Below are positions 27,982-38,983 of a stretch of 64,000 nt of DNA, piece by piece. Source of the DNA: Phenylobacterium sp. (lineage in GTDB: Bacteria > Pseudomonadota > Alphaproteobacteria > Caulobacterales > Caulobacteraceae); contig NZ_SCTC01000004.1 of the NCBI RefSeq assembly GCF_004299445.1, positions 17,732-81,731 of the forward strand, read 5' to 3'. Each line of letters starts with the position of its first letter. The first letter of the stretch is position 1. Below the pieces are notes generated by a model. It saw only the letters and a list, made by a program, of their open reading frames with translations, ran no database searches and had not been told where the DNA came from. Both the position numbers and the translations under genes were made by a program.

Positions 27982-28199
27982 AACCGGCGCCGGTGGGTCC
28001 GATGCAGGGCCGAGACAACAAGCCCGGCGAAGGCGGCTGACCGGCGCGCTGCATTGGGGTCGGGGGCAAGGCCCGCAACGCTCGCGCCCTCTGGAGTGGT
28101 CAGCCGCCAGGACCAGGCCTCGCCTTCTAGAGCGAGGCGGAGACCGTCTGGGGTGGGGAGAAGCGGCCTGTCCATTCGACCATCATGCCGCCCGGCCAT
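27978..28199 (-). CDS. small hypothetical protein
   Basis: This 73-residue reading frame is not recognised. The core (DGLRLALEGEAWSWRLTTPE, GASVAGLAPDPNAARRSAAF) looks protein-like, with an alternating hydrophobic pattern and an Arg-rich end THRRRF. Start is uncertain: ATG 28199 or ATG 28175, neither with a strong ribosome-binding site. It fills the gap between the NTF2-like gene and the histidine kinase gene, and a 13-mer shared with the region upstream of the response regulator lies 26 bases ahead of it. Confidence 0.45.
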   Translation of the reverse strand: MAGRHDGRMDRPLLPTPDGLRLALEGEAWSWRLTTPEGASVAGLAPDPNAARRSAAFAGLVVSALHRTHRRRF

Positions 28200-28240
28200 G
28201 CAGCCGGTCCGGCGGCCTGTGTCGAGATTTCGTGCAGACG

Positions 28241-29824
28241 CTAGCGCTCTGCCCTAGGCAGGCTGACCCGGAAGGCCGCCCCTGCGCCGGCATCAACCAG
28301 CTCAACGCGCCCCAGGCTGGCCTGCAGCAGCGACCGGGCGATCGGCAGGCCCAGACCGGTGCCGCCCGAGGCCCTGCGGCTGGTGAAGAACGGTTCGAAC
28401 AGGCGCTCGCGATCGGCCTCGGGCACACCTGGGCCGTTGTCGGACACGGTCAGAACGACCTCGTCGCCCTCCAGCGCGCTGGTGAGCCAGGCACGGGTCG
28501 CGCCCGCCTGACGGGCATTCTGCAGGAGGATCGTAAGCACGCTCTCGATCGTGGTGGCCGGGGCCGCTACCGGCGGCACGTCGCGCGGCGCCTGCACCTC
28601 GACCGCGAAGTCGGGCCGGGTCTGGCCATCGACCGCGCGACGGATCGGCTCGGCCAGGTCTGTGGCGACGCCCGCTTCCGGCGTGGCCATGTCGGCCCGG
28701 GCCAGGTCCAGCAGGCGGGTCACCAGCTGCGACAGCCGCTCGGAGTCGCCGGCGATGTTGTCCAGGAACCGCTGCCGCTCATCCGGCGACATGGTCTCGT
28801 AGTGGTCCTGCAACAGCTCGACCGCTCCGGTGATCCCCGCCAGCGGCGTCTTGAACTCGTGGCTCACGGCGGCGGCGAAGTCGCGCAGATAGCCCGAGCG
28901 CCGGTCGATCGCCTCGGCCATCACCCGGAAGTCGGCGTAAAGATCGCGGATCTCGATGGCGGCGGTGCGCGGCGTGCGGGGTATGCGGCCGTCGCCCTGG
29001 GCCACCCGGCGCGTGGCGGCGCTGAGCGTCAGGATCGGCCCGGTCACGCCGCGCGCGATGAGGCCTGCCATGATCATCACCATGCCGAGGATCACCGCGC
29101 CGGCCAGGGCGTACTTCCCGCGATCCTCATACAGCCCCCGGAACAGCGCGCGGGGCGAGCGCGAGAGCAGCAGTACGCCCTGCGTCCGTCCCGCGACGAC
29201 GATGGGCCGCGCGTGGTGCAGCCGGATGCCAGAGGCCTTGCTCAGCCACTCGAAGCTGGCCACCGGGCGGTAGTCGCCATTGACGCGCAACACGGTGCGC
29301 GGACGCCCCGTCAGCGCCGTCTGCACCTCGGGCAGTCGCGAGAAATCGCCCCCTCGCCCCGGCCCGGCCACGGCGATTCCCTGCCGGTCCAGCATGATCA
29401 CCGAGGCCAGGGTCGTGCGCGTGGTGCGGTCGATGATGGGCGTGATCCGGCGCGCAACCACCAGGGCGTCCGGATCGGGCGCCCGGCGCGCAGGGCGGGG
29501 CGGCGGGCGCTCACCCAGCACCGGCCCGCGGCTGAGGTCGATCGTGGTGAACTCGGGCCGGTAGTAACCATCGGGCGGCTTCACCGGGCGCGGGACCGGC
29601 GGCGGCGCACCCGGCCACTCCACCGAGGCGACCGCGGCCAGCGCGGCGCCCTGCGCGACCAGCTCAGCCTCGGTCTGGCGCACCAGGGTGTTCTCGAAAA
29701 CCCGCAGCGCGATGGCCCCGATCGCCGGCATCACGGCGGCAAAGAGCAGGACGCCGAACAGGATCACCTGCAGGCGCAGCTTCGGCCAGAACGGCGCGAT
29801 CAGGTCCTTGAGCCGCTCGATCAC
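28241..29824 (-). CDS. sensor histidine kinase with periplasmic sensing domain
   Basis: This 527-residue membrane kinase has a first TM segment at about 18-42, a Pro-rich periplasmic domain of about 190 residues, and a second TM near 235-258. A HAMP-like linker, the H-box AAVSHEFKTPLAGI, N-box LTILLQNARQ, and G-boxes DNGPGVP and GGTGLGLPIA follow. It autophosphorylates on His and signals to the response regulator encoded upstream, whose stop is five bases away. The stimulus is unknown; the low-complexity periplasmic loop gives no ligand hint. Confidence 0.9.
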   Translation of the reverse strand: MIERLKDLIAPFWPKLRLQVILFGVLLFAAVMPAIGAIALRVFENTLVRQTEAELVAQGAALAAVASVEWPGAPPPVPRPVKPPDGYYRPEFTTIDLSRGPVLGERPPPRPARRAPDPDALVVARRITPIIDRTTRTTLASVIMLDRQGIAVAGPGRGGDFSRLPEVQTALTGRPRTVLRVNGDYRPVASFEWLSKASGIRLHHARPIVVAGRTQGVLLLSRSPRALFRGLYEDRGKYALAGAVILGMVMIMAGLIARGVTGPILTLSAATRRVAQGDGRIPRTPRTAAIEIRDLYADFRVMAEAIDRRSGYLRDFAAAVSHEFKTPLAGITGAVELLQDHYETMSPDERQRFLDNIAGDSERLSQLVTRLLDLARADMATPEAGVATDLAEPIRRAVDGQTRPDFAVEVQAPRDVPPVAAPATTIESVLTILLQNARQAGATRAWLTSALEGDEVVLTVSDNGPGVPEADRERLFEPFFTSRRASGGTGLGLPIARSLLQASLGRVELVDAGAGAAFRVSLPRAER

Positions 29825-29829
29825 GCGCT

Positions 29830-30552
29830 TCAGTTGGTCGGCGGCGCGGGCTGCCCCTGGCAGGGCCCCAGGCGGTAGCCGACCCCCGCGCGGGTCTCGA
29901 CGACGTCGTGGCCGCCAAGCGCGGCGAACTTGCCTCGCAGGTTGCGGACGTGGCTATCGATGGTGCGGTCAGTGATCGCAAACCCGGGGCCGTGCAGCCG
30001 GTCGATGATCGCATCGCGGCTGAACACCCGGGAGGGCCCGCTCATCAGGATCTTGAGGATGCCGAACTCAGTCACGGTCAGCGGGACCTCGACGCCCGAC
30101 CAGCGGGCGATCCAGCTGTCGCCGTCCAGCGTGAGGCGGCCATGAGTGAGCGCCGCGGCGGCGGGCTCGGCGGGCTTGGACGCCCGGGCGCGCCGCAGGA
30201 TGGCCTGGACCCGCGCCACCACCTCGCGCGGGCTGAAGGGCTTCACGACATAGTCGTCGCCGCCCAGTTCGATCCCCAGCACCCGGTCGATCTCGTCGTC
30301 GCGCGACGACAGGAACAGGATCGGCAGATCACCCTTTGCGCGCAGCCGCCGGCAGACCTCCAGTCCGTCCAGCTTGGGCATGTTGATGTCGAGGACCACG
30401 AGGTCGGGGGCCAGCTCGGCGACGGCGCTCAGCGCCGCCTCCCCGTCCTCGGCCTCGCGGGCGCTGAGGCCGGCCTTCTCCAGCGCAAAAACCAGGAGCT
30501 GGCGGATATGGGGATCGTCGTCGACGACGAGGACCTGAGGCATGAAGGTCAT
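29830..30552 (-). CDS. OmpR/PhoB-family response regulator
   Basis: This 240-residue two-domain regulator has a receiver domain with acidic pocket DDD (residues 11-13), phosphoacceptor Asp in LVVLDINMPKLDG, the switch Ser in LFLSSRDDE and Lys in VVKPFSP. A winged-helix DNA-binding domain (VPLTVTEFGILKILMSGPSR, then DRTIDSHVRNLRGKF) follows. It is the first gene of the two-component operon. ATG 30552 and ATG 30543 are both possible. A candidate tandem binding site lies about 190 bp upstream. Confidence 0.9.
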   Translation of the reverse strand: MTFMPQVLVVDDDPHIRQLLVFALEKAGLSAREAEDGEAALSAVAELAPDLVVLDINMPKLDGLEVCRRLRAKGDLPILFLSSRDDEIDRVLGIELGGDDYVVKPFSPREVVARVQAILRRARASKPAEPAAAALTHGRLTLDGDSWIARWSGVEVPLTVTEFGILKILMSGPSRVFSRDAIIDRLHGPGFAITDRTIDSHVRNLRGKFAALGGHDVVETRAGVGYRLGPCQGQPAPPTN

Positions 30553-30741
30553 GTTCCGGGGTTCGCAGCTGGGGTCAATGGAAGGGTTGCGAACAGGCGC
30601 CCGTCGCGTCAGCGGCCACCGCCATCGTCCAGAGTATCGGCCGTCGCGCGCGCATCCGCGGAAGTCCCCTGTTCGAGGCGACTTTCAGGCCCAGGCGGTG
30701 TCGGCAATAGGTGACTGGCGCGCTGAGGCGAAGCTGATCAT

Positions 30742-30758
30742 GTGCAGATTTCGTGCAG
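30742..30758 (-). promoter_or_regulatory. tandem CTGCAC repeat, candidate response-regulator site
   Basis: On the minus strand, CTGCAC occurs twice with an 11-bp period (CTGCAC-GAAAT-CTGCAC), the one-turn spacing favoured by OmpR/PhoB-family dimers. The 13-mer at 30746-30758 recurs exactly at 28225-28237, ahead of the small gene following the kinase. Assignment to the adjacent regulator is inference. Confidence 0.35.
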
Positions 30759-30760
30759 GC

Positions 30761-32302
30761 TCAGCGCTGCGGCAGACTGTAGCCGACCGATGCGCCCGGA
30801 CCCACCGGCAGGTCGAGCGCCACCCAGGCGGCGGTGAGCGCCATGCCGCCGATGTAGAATGACGCGGCCAGCGGCAGCATTAGCGCCAGCATCGTCCCCT
30901 GCCCGAAGCCCGGAACCCAGCGGCGGCAGAACGTCAGGGTGAGGACGAAGTAGGGGTTCATCGGCGAGATCAGGTTCGTCACCACGTCGCCGATCCGGTA
31001 GGCGGCGGTGGTCATCTCGGGCGAGACGTCCAGCAGCATCAGCATCGGCACGACCACCGGCGCCACCGCGCTCCACTTCGCCGACGCCGACGCGATCAGG
31101 AAGTCCAGCCAGGCCGACATGGTCGTGAGGATCGGCAGCAGCAGCATCGGCGGCGCGTTGAGCGCACGAAGCTGTTCGGCGCCGCGGATCGCGGTGATGG
31201 GCCCGAGATTGGACCAGCCGAACATGGCGACGAAGTGCGCCGCAAAGAACATCAGCACGATGTAGGGCAACAGCGGCTCGAGCCCCTCCACCATCGATGT
31301 GACCACGTCCCGGTGCGAGCGGATCGCCCCGACGGCGGTCCCGTAGGCCCAGCCAGTCGCGAAAAACAGCAGCGCCAGTCCGCCCGCCAGACTGCGGAAC
31401 AGCGGCGTCATCCGGGCCGATCCCGCGGCGTTTTCGTCATAGAGCGGCGTAAAGCCGGGCCAGACGGCAAGGCTCACCATGAGGCCGACCACAGCCAGAG
31501 CCGCGAGGCCGGCCGCGATCAGGCCGCGGCGTTCGTCCGGCGCGAGCGGGCCGGCGCTCAACTGCTCACCCTCCCCCGTCCATTCGCCCAGGCGCGGAGC
31601 CATCACCCGCTCGCCCACAATCCAGACCAGGCCCGTGCAGATCAGCGTCAGGACCGCGGCGAACCACCAGTTGCCCAGAGGGTTCATCGTGTAGTCGGGC
31701 ACGAGGAGACGCGCGCCGACCTCGGTGATGGTGAGCAGCAGCACGTCGACCTGTCCCGGCAACAGGTTGCCCGCCAGGCCCACGGCGACGCCCGCGAAAC
31801 CCACCAGCAGGCCCAGCACCGGATGGCGTCCGGCGGCGGCGAACACCAGGCCGGCCAGCGGCACATAGACCAGGAAGCCCGCATCCACCGTGTGGCAGGT
31901 CATGCAGCCGACCAGGAAGATGACCGGAACGAGCACGGGCCGACTGACCCCGAGCAGGCTGGCGCGGATCAACGCGGCCATCAGCCCGCTCCGCTCGGCC
32001 ACGGTCGCGCCCAGCATGATGGTCAGCGCGATCCCGAACGGCGCGAACCCGGTGTAGGTCCGTGGCATCTCGACAAAAAGGCGCTCGATGTTCGCGGCGC
32101 TGAAGAGGCTCTGCGCGACCAGCGTCTCGCCGGTGGCGGGGTTGACCGCCGACCATCCCTGCGCCGCGCCGAGGGCTGAGACGGCCGCGAGGGCGACGAT
32201 CAGCCCGATGAAGATAAAGACCGGATCCGGCAACGCATTGCCGACCCGCTCGACCACGTCGAGCAGGCCTCGACGCCTCGTCCCCGCCGGTACATCCCCC
32301 AT
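30761..32302 (-). CDS. AbgT-family transporter
   Basis: This 513-residue inner-membrane protein has a dozen hydrophobic segments and is recognisably AbgT: N-terminal LLDVVERVGNALPDPVFIFI, the KWSAVAPVVVPMLMLLDVSP segment near residue 415, and SPMNPYFVLTLTF. Members take up p-aminobenzoyl-glutamate or export sulfonamides. It lies 50 bp after a flavin monooxygenase gene and about 2 kb from an M20 hydrolase, the enzyme class that cleaves p-aminobenzoyl-glutamate in E. coli, although a shared pathway here is speculation. Confidence 0.92.
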   Translation of the reverse strand: MGDVPAGTRRRGLLDVVERVGNALPDPVFIFIGLIVALAAVSALGAAQGWSAVNPATGETLVAQSLFSAANIERLFVEMPRTYTGFAPFGIALTIMLGATVAERSGLMAALIRASLLGVSRPVLVPVIFLVGCMTCHTVDAGFLVYVPLAGLVFAAAGRHPVLGLLVGFAGVAVGLAGNLLPGQVDVLLLTITEVGARLLVPDYTMNPLGNWWFAAVLTLICTGLVWIVGERVMAPRLGEWTGEGEQLSAGPLAPDERRGLIAAGLAALAVVGLMVSLAVWPGFTPLYDENAAGSARMTPLFRSLAGGLALLFFATGWAYGTAVGAIRSHRDVVTSMVEGLEPLLPYIVLMFFAAHFVAMFGWSNLGPITAIRGAEQLRALNAPPMLLLPILTTMSAWLDFLIASASAKWSAVAPVVVPMLMLLDVSPEMTTAAYRIGDVVTNLISPMNPYFVLTLTFCRRWVPGFGQGTMLALMLPLAASFYIGGMALTAAWVALDLPVGPGASVGYSLPQR

Positions 32303-32352
32303 GCCTGCATGTCAGCACGCCCGGTCACGGGCGTCCATGCGCAAGCTGGGCT

Positions 32353-34170
<1,818 letters not shown>

Positions 34171-34247
34171 AGCGTCCTCCCGCATTCATTATCGGCGTTC
34201 AGCGTGCCGAACATCCGTTTGACCGACAAGTATGACCTTGGGTCACT

Positions 34248-34392
34248 TTTCCCTCCCCTTCATGGGGAGGGTGGCGAGGCGAAGCCGAGACGGGTGGGCA
34301 AGTCACGATCCTCCCCAACATCAGCACTCCGGCCTCCACTTCCCCACCCTGACCGCCGCGCGGTCTGTCCCTCCCCATGAAGGGGAGGGAAA
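34248..34392. repeat. 145-bp element with perfect 24-bp terminal inverted repeats
   Basis: The ends 34248-34271 and 34369-34392 are exact reverse complements over 24 bases, built on CCCTCCCCTTCATGGGGAGGG. The interior of 97 bp has no reading frame worth calling. Each arm is itself partly palindromic (CCCTCCCC...GGGGAGGG). The right arm abuts the stop codon of the M20 gene. There is no transposase or obvious target duplication, so it may be a MITE-like or REP-like intergenic repeat that also ends transcription. Confidence 0.7.
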
Positions 34393-35685
34393 TCACCTCT
34401 TGCGGCTGGCGAGGTAGTCCAGCGCGGTCAGGGCCTGGGCCCGGACACCGACCTCCAGGGCGCCTTCGTCCATCACATTGAAGAACGGCGAGTGGTTCAC
34501 GCCCTTGGGGAAGCCGATGCCAAGATCGTAGAACACGCCCGGGACCTTCAACTGGTAGTACGAGAAGTCCTCGGCGCCGGTGATGAAGTCGATGTCGTCC
34601 TTGATCCGGCCCTTGGCTGCGCGGCTGAGGGTAGGCTTCATCTTCGCCGTCAGCGCCGGGTCGTTGCTGGTCACCGGATTGGGATTGCCCCATTCCATCC
34701 GGCCCGAGCCGCCGTAGCGGGCGGCGATGCTCTCCACGGCCTTCTCGGCGCGGGCGATGATGTCCTTGCGCAGCTCGGGATCGAAGGTGCGCAGCGTTCC
34801 CGACAGCTCAAAGTCGTCAGGAATGATGTTGTAGCGGACTCCGCCGTGCACCGTGGCCACCGTCAGGATGGTGGGCGTGCGCGTGACGTTGATCTGGCGC
34901 GCGGCGATCTGGTTGAAGGCCAGCACGATCTCAGCCTGCATCGAGGCGATGTCGATGCCGGACCAGGGATTGGCGCCGTGGGTCTGCCGGCCCTTCAGCT
35001 TGATCTGCCAGCGGTCCGACGCCGCCATCATCGGGCCCGGCCGCCACATGAGGGAGCCCGGCTCGCCGGGCACCACGTGCAGGCCGAAGACGGCGTCGAC
35101 TTTCGGATTGTCGAGGGCGCCCTCCTTGATCATCAGCGGGGCGCCGCCCTCCTCGCCGACCGGCGGGCCCTCCTCGGCGGGCTGGAAGAGGAAGACCACT
35201 GTCCCGGGGATCTGGTCCTTCATCTTGGCGAGCACTTCGGCCGCGCCCATCAGAATCGCGACGTGCGCGTCATGGCCGCAGGCGTGCGCCACCGAGACGG
35301 TCGCGCCGTTGTAGGTCGCGGTGACCTTGGAGGCGAAGGGGACGCCCGTGTCCTCCTTCACCGGCAGCCCGTCCATGTCGGCGCGAAGGGCCACCACGCC
35401 GCCGGGCTTGCCGCCCTTCAGGACGCCCACAACGCCAGTCTTGGCGACACCGGTGCGCACCTCGATCCCCAGGCTGCGCAGGTGGTCGGCGACCAGCTTT
35501 GCGGTCCGCACCTCGCTGTTGCCCAACTCGGGGTGCTCGTGGATATCGCGCCGCCACGCGACGACCTTGGGCTGCAGCGCCTTGGCCGCGTCGAACACGG
35601 GCTTGTCGAACGACTGCGCGCCCGCGGGCGCCGCAGCGGCCATCGCTACGACGGCGACCGCCGCCATCCACATTCGCTTGCCCAT
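34393..35685 (-). CDS. secreted M20-family amidohydrolase
   Basis: This 430-residue zinc hydrolase related to hippurate/N-acyl-amino-acid hydrolases has a clear signal peptide (MGKRMWMAAVAVVAMAAAAP, cut near AGAQS). Metal-binding residues are visible in HACGHDAHVAIL, PAEEGPPVGEEGG, FGLHVVPG and the late GAEDFSYY. ATG 35685 has GAGGGG about eight bases upstream. It follows anmK by 11 bases in an operon, which could suit cell-wall amide recycling, while its class also fits folate-breakdown products. Confidence 0.9.
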   Translation of the reverse strand: MGKRMWMAAVAVVAMAAAAPAGAQSFDKPVFDAAKALQPKVVAWRRDIHEHPELGNSEVRTAKLVADHLRSLGIEVRTGVAKTGVVGVLKGGKPGGVVALRADMDGLPVKEDTGVPFASKVTATYNGATVSVAHACGHDAHVAILMGAAEVLAKMKDQIPGTVVFLFQPAEEGPPVGEEGGAPLMIKEGALDNPKVDAVFGLHVVPGEPGSLMWRPGPMMAASDRWQIKLKGRQTHGANPWSGIDIASMQAEIVLAFNQIAARQINVTRTPTILTVATVHGGVRYNIIPDDFELSGTLRTFDPELRKDIIARAEKAVESIAARYGGSGRMEWGNPNPVTSNDPALTAKMKPTLSRAAKGRIKDDIDFITGAEDFSYYQLKVPGVFYDLGIGFPKGVNHSPFFNVMDEGALEVGVRAQALTALDYLASRKR

Positions 35686-35696
35686 GGTCTTGCCCC

Positions 35697-36821
35697 TCAA
35701 GGTCTGATGATGCGCCCGCCGGTCGTGGGGCTGGCCACGCCGGTGGTGTTCGGGAAGGTGATCGGAAGGCCGCGCTTCACACGGGCGCCCAGGAAGGCGA
35801 AAGCCTCGGCCTCGAGGGCGTCGCCGCGCCAGCCATGGTCTTCGGCCGGCCGCACGGGGGCCGACAGGCGCTCGGCCAGCGCCTGCATGATCTCGGGATT
35901 GTGGCGACCGCCGCCGGTGACGATCACCTCGTTCGGCTGTGCGCCCAGCGCCTCAACACCCAGCCTCACCGCCTCGGCCGTGAAGGCGACCAAGGTGGCC
36001 GCGGCGTCCTCGAGCTGCAGCGCCTCCAGCGGCTCCAAGGAGAAGTCGTGCCGGTCCAGCGACTTCGGCGGCGGCCCCTGGAAATAGGGATGCGCCAGCA
36101 GCGCGCGGACCACGCCCTCGTCGGCGCGCCCCACGCTGGCGTACTTGCCGCCGGCGTCGTATCGCCCGGCCCCGCGCGCCTGGACCAGCAGGTCGAGCAT
36201 GCCGTTGCCAGGGCCTGTATCGAAGGCGGTGAAGTCGTCGCCGCCGGCCCACCAGGTCAAGTTGGCCACGCCGCCGATGTTCAGCACCGCCAGCGGCGGC
36301 GCCAGTTTCGAGTGCCTGGCCCGCGCCACGTGATAGGCGGCCGCGAGGGGCGCGCCCTCACCGCCCGCCGCCACGTCGGCCGTTCGGAAATCGCAGGCCA
36401 CAGGCCGGCCGCAGAGCTTGGCCAGCAGCCCGGCGTCGCCCAGTTGCACCGTGCGACCGACGACGCCGTCCCGGGGTCGCTCATGCAGCACGGTCTGGCC
36501 GTGCATGGCCACGAGGTCGAGGTCGGGCCAGGCCAGCCCGCTCTCCTGCAGGAAGGCCTCGGCGGCCGCGAAATGCTCCTCGGCCACCATTTCGGCCGCG
36601 TGATGGAAGATCGGCGGCTCGGGCGCGCCGCGCTCCCAGGCCAGCGCCTGGCGGGTGGCGGCCATCACGACGTCGCGCGTGGCGTCGGTCAGCTTGCGTT
36701 CGCCGGCCGGTCCGAACTCGAAAATCGTCTCGCCGTCGGTGTCGAGCACGGCCATGTCGACCGCGTCGAGCGACGTCCCCGTCATGAATCCCAGCACGAG
36801 CATGGCCAACTTGACTGCCAT
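35697..36821 (-). CDS. anmK: anhydro-N-acetylmuramic acid kinase
   Basis: AnmK phosphorylates and hydrolyses 1,6-anhydro-MurNAc to MurNAc-6-phosphate during peptidoglycan recycling. The 374-residue protein starts LGFMTGTSLDAVDMAVLDTD (MTGTSLD replacing the more usual MSGTSLD), and has VAMHGQTVLH, LNIGGVANLT, FDTGPGNGMLD and a C-terminal VTGGGRHNPEIM. It is divergent from tyrS across 254 bp and followed by the secreted M20 hydrolase gene. Confidence 0.95.
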   Translation of the reverse strand: MAVKLAMLVLGFMTGTSLDAVDMAVLDTDGETIFEFGPAGERKLTDATRDVVMAATRQALAWERGAPEPPIFHHAAEMVAEEHFAAAEAFLQESGLAWPDLDLVAMHGQTVLHERPRDGVVGRTVQLGDAGLLAKLCGRPVACDFRTADVAAGGEGAPLAAAYHVARARHSKLAPPLAVLNIGGVANLTWWAGGDDFTAFDTGPGNGMLDLLVQARGAGRYDAGGKYASVGRADEGVVRALLAHPYFQGPPPKSLDRHDFSLEPLEALQLEDAAATLVAFTAEAVRLGVEALGAQPNEVIVTGGGRHNPEIMQALAERLSAPVRPAEDHGWRGDALEAEAFAFLGARVKRGLPITFPNTTGVASPTTGGRIIRP

Positions 36822-37004
36822 GTCCGCGAACCGCTAGCTAGCCCGCGATGATCGGACCTGCCGCCCGCACTGGCCGCTATTACCGCCTGCCCCTCTAGCA
36901 GGCGTCCGATCACACGCGCCTGCCCCTCCGGCCGGCGCTCCTTCCCCAAATCGAAGACCGCCGGCCTCCCTCAAGTCACCCGGAGCCTGCCATGTCCCTC
37001 GATA

Positions 37005-37028
37005 TTGCGTCCCTCGCTGTGCTAGAGC
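37005..37028 (+). promoter_or_regulatory. candidate housekeeping promoter of tyrS
   Basis: TTGCGTC (37005-37011) and GCTAGAGC (37021-37028) are separated by nine bases. The second box matches GCTANAWC at seven of eight positions; the first deviates from TTGACGS at three. This places the transcript start near 37034 and supports ATG 37076 over the upstream in-frame ATG 36992. Confidence 0.45.
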
Positions 37029-37075
37029 GCCCCGCGCCTGGCCCTGAAGCGGCCGACCATGAGATTCCAACTGCG

Positions 37076-38332
37076 ATGACCGATACCGCGTTCAAGTCCG
37101 ATTTCCTGAAGGTTCTGCAGGAGCGCGGCTACATTCATCAGATCACCCATCCGGCCGAGTTGGACGAACTGGCCGCGAACGGCGTCGTCACCGCCTACAT
37201 CGGGTTCGACGCCACGGCGCCGTCGCTGCACGTGGGCTCTCTGATCCAGATCATGATGTTGAAGCGCCTGCAGGAGACCGGTCACAAGCCGATCGTGCTG
37301 ATGGGCGGCGGCACCACCAAGATCGGCGACCCGACCGACAAGGACCAGTCGCGCCCCCTGCTCACCGAAGCCCAGATCCAGGCCAACATCGCCTCGATCA
37401 AGACGGTGTTCGCGAAGTTCCTCCGTTTCGGCGACGGCCCCACCGACGCGGTGATGGTCGACAACGACGCGTGGCTGTCGAAGTTCGGCTACGTCGAGTT
37501 CCTGCGCGACTACGGCGTGCACTTCACCGTCAACCGCATGCTGGCGTTCGACAGCGTCAAGGCCCGGCTTGAGCGCGAGCAGCCGATGACGTTCCTCGAG
37601 TTCAACTACATGCTGATGCAGTCGGTGGACTTCCTGGAACTGGCCCGCAAGTTCGGCTGCGTGCTGCAGATGGGCGGCTCGGACCAGTGGGGCAACATCG
37701 TCAACGGCGTGGAGCTGATCCGCCGCGTCGAGGGCAAGCCCTCATTCGGCCTGACCACGCCGCTGCTGTCGACCGCGTCGGGCCAGAAGATGGGCAAGAC
37801 GGTGGGCGGGGCCGTGTGGCTGAACGCCGACATGCGCAGCCCCTACGACTACTGGCAGTTCTGGCGGAACACCGAGGACGCCGACGTGGGCCGCTTCATG
37901 CGCCTGTTCACCGACCTGCCGCTCGACGAGATCGCCCGCCTGGAGAAGCTGCCGGGCGCCGAGATCAACGAGGCCAAGAAGGTGCTGGCCAACGCCGCCA
38001 CCACGATGCTGCACGGCGCGGCCGAGGCCGAGAAGGCGGCGGCTGCGGCCCAAGCGGCCTTCGAACAGGGCGGCCTCTCTGCCGACCTTCCCACCGTCGA
38101 AGTGGCGGCCGGGTTGCTCGAAGCCGGCGTTCAGCTCGCCGACCTGACGGTCACGGCCGGATTGGCCGGCTCCAAGGGTGAGGCCCGTCGTCTCGCCCAG
38201 GGCGGCGGTCTGCGTGTGAACGACAAGGCCGAGCCGGACGCAAACCGCGCGATCACGTCGGCCGATCTGGCGGATGGCGTGGTGAAGCTGTCGGCCGGCA
38301 AGAAGAAGATCGTACTGGTGAAGCCCGTCTAA
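37076..38332 (+). CDS. tyrS: tyrosyl-tRNA synthetase
   Basis: TyrS is the class I aminoacyl-tRNA synthetase charging tRNA-Tyr. The 418-residue product contains the HIGH-like motif HVGSL near residue 53, tyrosine-site residues [10 protein letters not shown] and [14 protein letters not shown], the KMSKS equivalent KMGKT, and a C-terminal S4-type RNA-binding domain ([20 protein letters not shown]). ATG 37076 lies downstream of the predicted promoter and begins the conserved part. Confidence 0.97.
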   Translation: MTDTAFKSDFLKVLQERGYIHQITHPAELDELAANGVVTAYIGFDATAPSLHVGSLIQIMMLKRLQETGHKPIVLMGGGTTKIGDPTDKDQSRPLLTEAQIQANIASIKTVFAKFLRFGDGPTDAVMVDNDAWLSKFGYVEFLRDYGVHFTVNRMLAFDSVKARLEREQPMTFLEFNYMLMQSVDFLELARKFGCVLQMGGSDQWGNIVNGVELIRRVEGKPSFGLTTPLLSTASGQKMGKTVGGAVWLNADMRSPYDYWQFWRNTEDADVGRFMRLFTDLPLDEIARLEKLPGAEINEAKKVLANAATTMLHGAAEAEKAAAAAQAAFEQGGLSADLPTVEVAAGLLEAGVQLADLTVTAGLAGSKGEARRLAQGGGLRVNDKAEPDANRAITSADLADGVVKLSAGKKKIVLVKPV

Positions 38333-38342
38333 ACCCCCTGCC

Positions 38343-38366
38343 CCGCGGCCGGCCCTCCGGCCGCGG
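38343..38366 (+). terminator. 10-bp perfect hairpin between tyrS and bcp
   Basis: CCGCGGCCGG (38343-38352) pairs fully with 38357-38366 around CCCT. No T-run follows (TCCTGG), so it may be a rho-assisted stop, a stability element or an attenuating structure. The bcp start is only 15 bases beyond it. Confidence 0.5.
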
Positions 38367-38381
38367 TCCTGGAGTTCTGCA

Positions 38382-38843
38382 ATGACCGATGTCTTCGAAG
38401 GGGCCGCCGCGCCCGACTTCAACCTCGAGACCCCGGATGGCCCGGTGCGCCTGGCCGACTTCGCCGGAAAGACGGTGGTGCTCTATTTCTACCCCAAGGA
38501 CGACACCTCGGGCTGCACCAAGGAAGCCCAGGACTTCACCGCGCTGGCTCCCGAGTTCGCCAAGGCGGGTGTCACCGTCGTCGGCGTGTCGAAGGACAGC
38601 GTCGCCTCGCACAAGAAGTTCGCCGCCAAGTACGATCTGGGCGTCAAGCTGGGGTCGGACCCCGAGGGCGCGGTGATCGAGGCGTACGGCTCATGGGTCG
38701 AAAAGAGCCTCTACGGCCGCAAGTACATGGGCATTGATCGCTCCACCTTCCTGATCCGGGACGGCAAGGTCGCGAAGATCTGGCGCAAGGTCCGCGTGCC
38801 CAACCACGCGCAACAGGTCCTCGATGCCGCGAAAGCGCTCTGA
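38382..38843 (+). CDS. bcp: thiol peroxidase, Bcp/PrxQ family
   Basis: This 153-residue peroxiredoxin reduces hydroperoxides in the cytosol. The peroxidatic cysteine is in YPKDDTSGCTKEAQDF near residue 44. No other cysteine occurs in the sequence, so it must work as a 1-Cys enzyme relying on an external thiol, whereas many Bcp proteins have a second cysteine five residues later. It follows tyrS by 49 bp and may be partly cotranscribed. Confidence 0.93.
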   Translation: MTDVFEGAAAPDFNLETPDGPVRLADFAGKTVVLYFYPKDDTSGCTKEAQDFTALAPEFAKAGVTVVGVSKDSVASHKKFAAKYDLGVKLGSDPEGAVIEAYGSWVEKSLYGRKYMGIDRSTFLIRDGKVAKIWRKVRVPNHAQQVLDAAKAL

Positions 38844-38983
38844 AGCTTGGCTGTAACCGATAAACGATATTCACCTGCGGCCGCTGGTCGCTTTGGGGTC
38901 AATTGGGCCCTTAACCACCTTGCCTGCCCGGAAAAAGTCATCGCATATCCCGGGCACCGAGGGATGGGGACTCCGGCGGCAGT

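Noticed and set aside
38890..38930. CtrA binding site before the M23 peptidase gene
   Set aside because: Only one TTAACCA half is present and the paired TTAA at seven-base spacing is missing.
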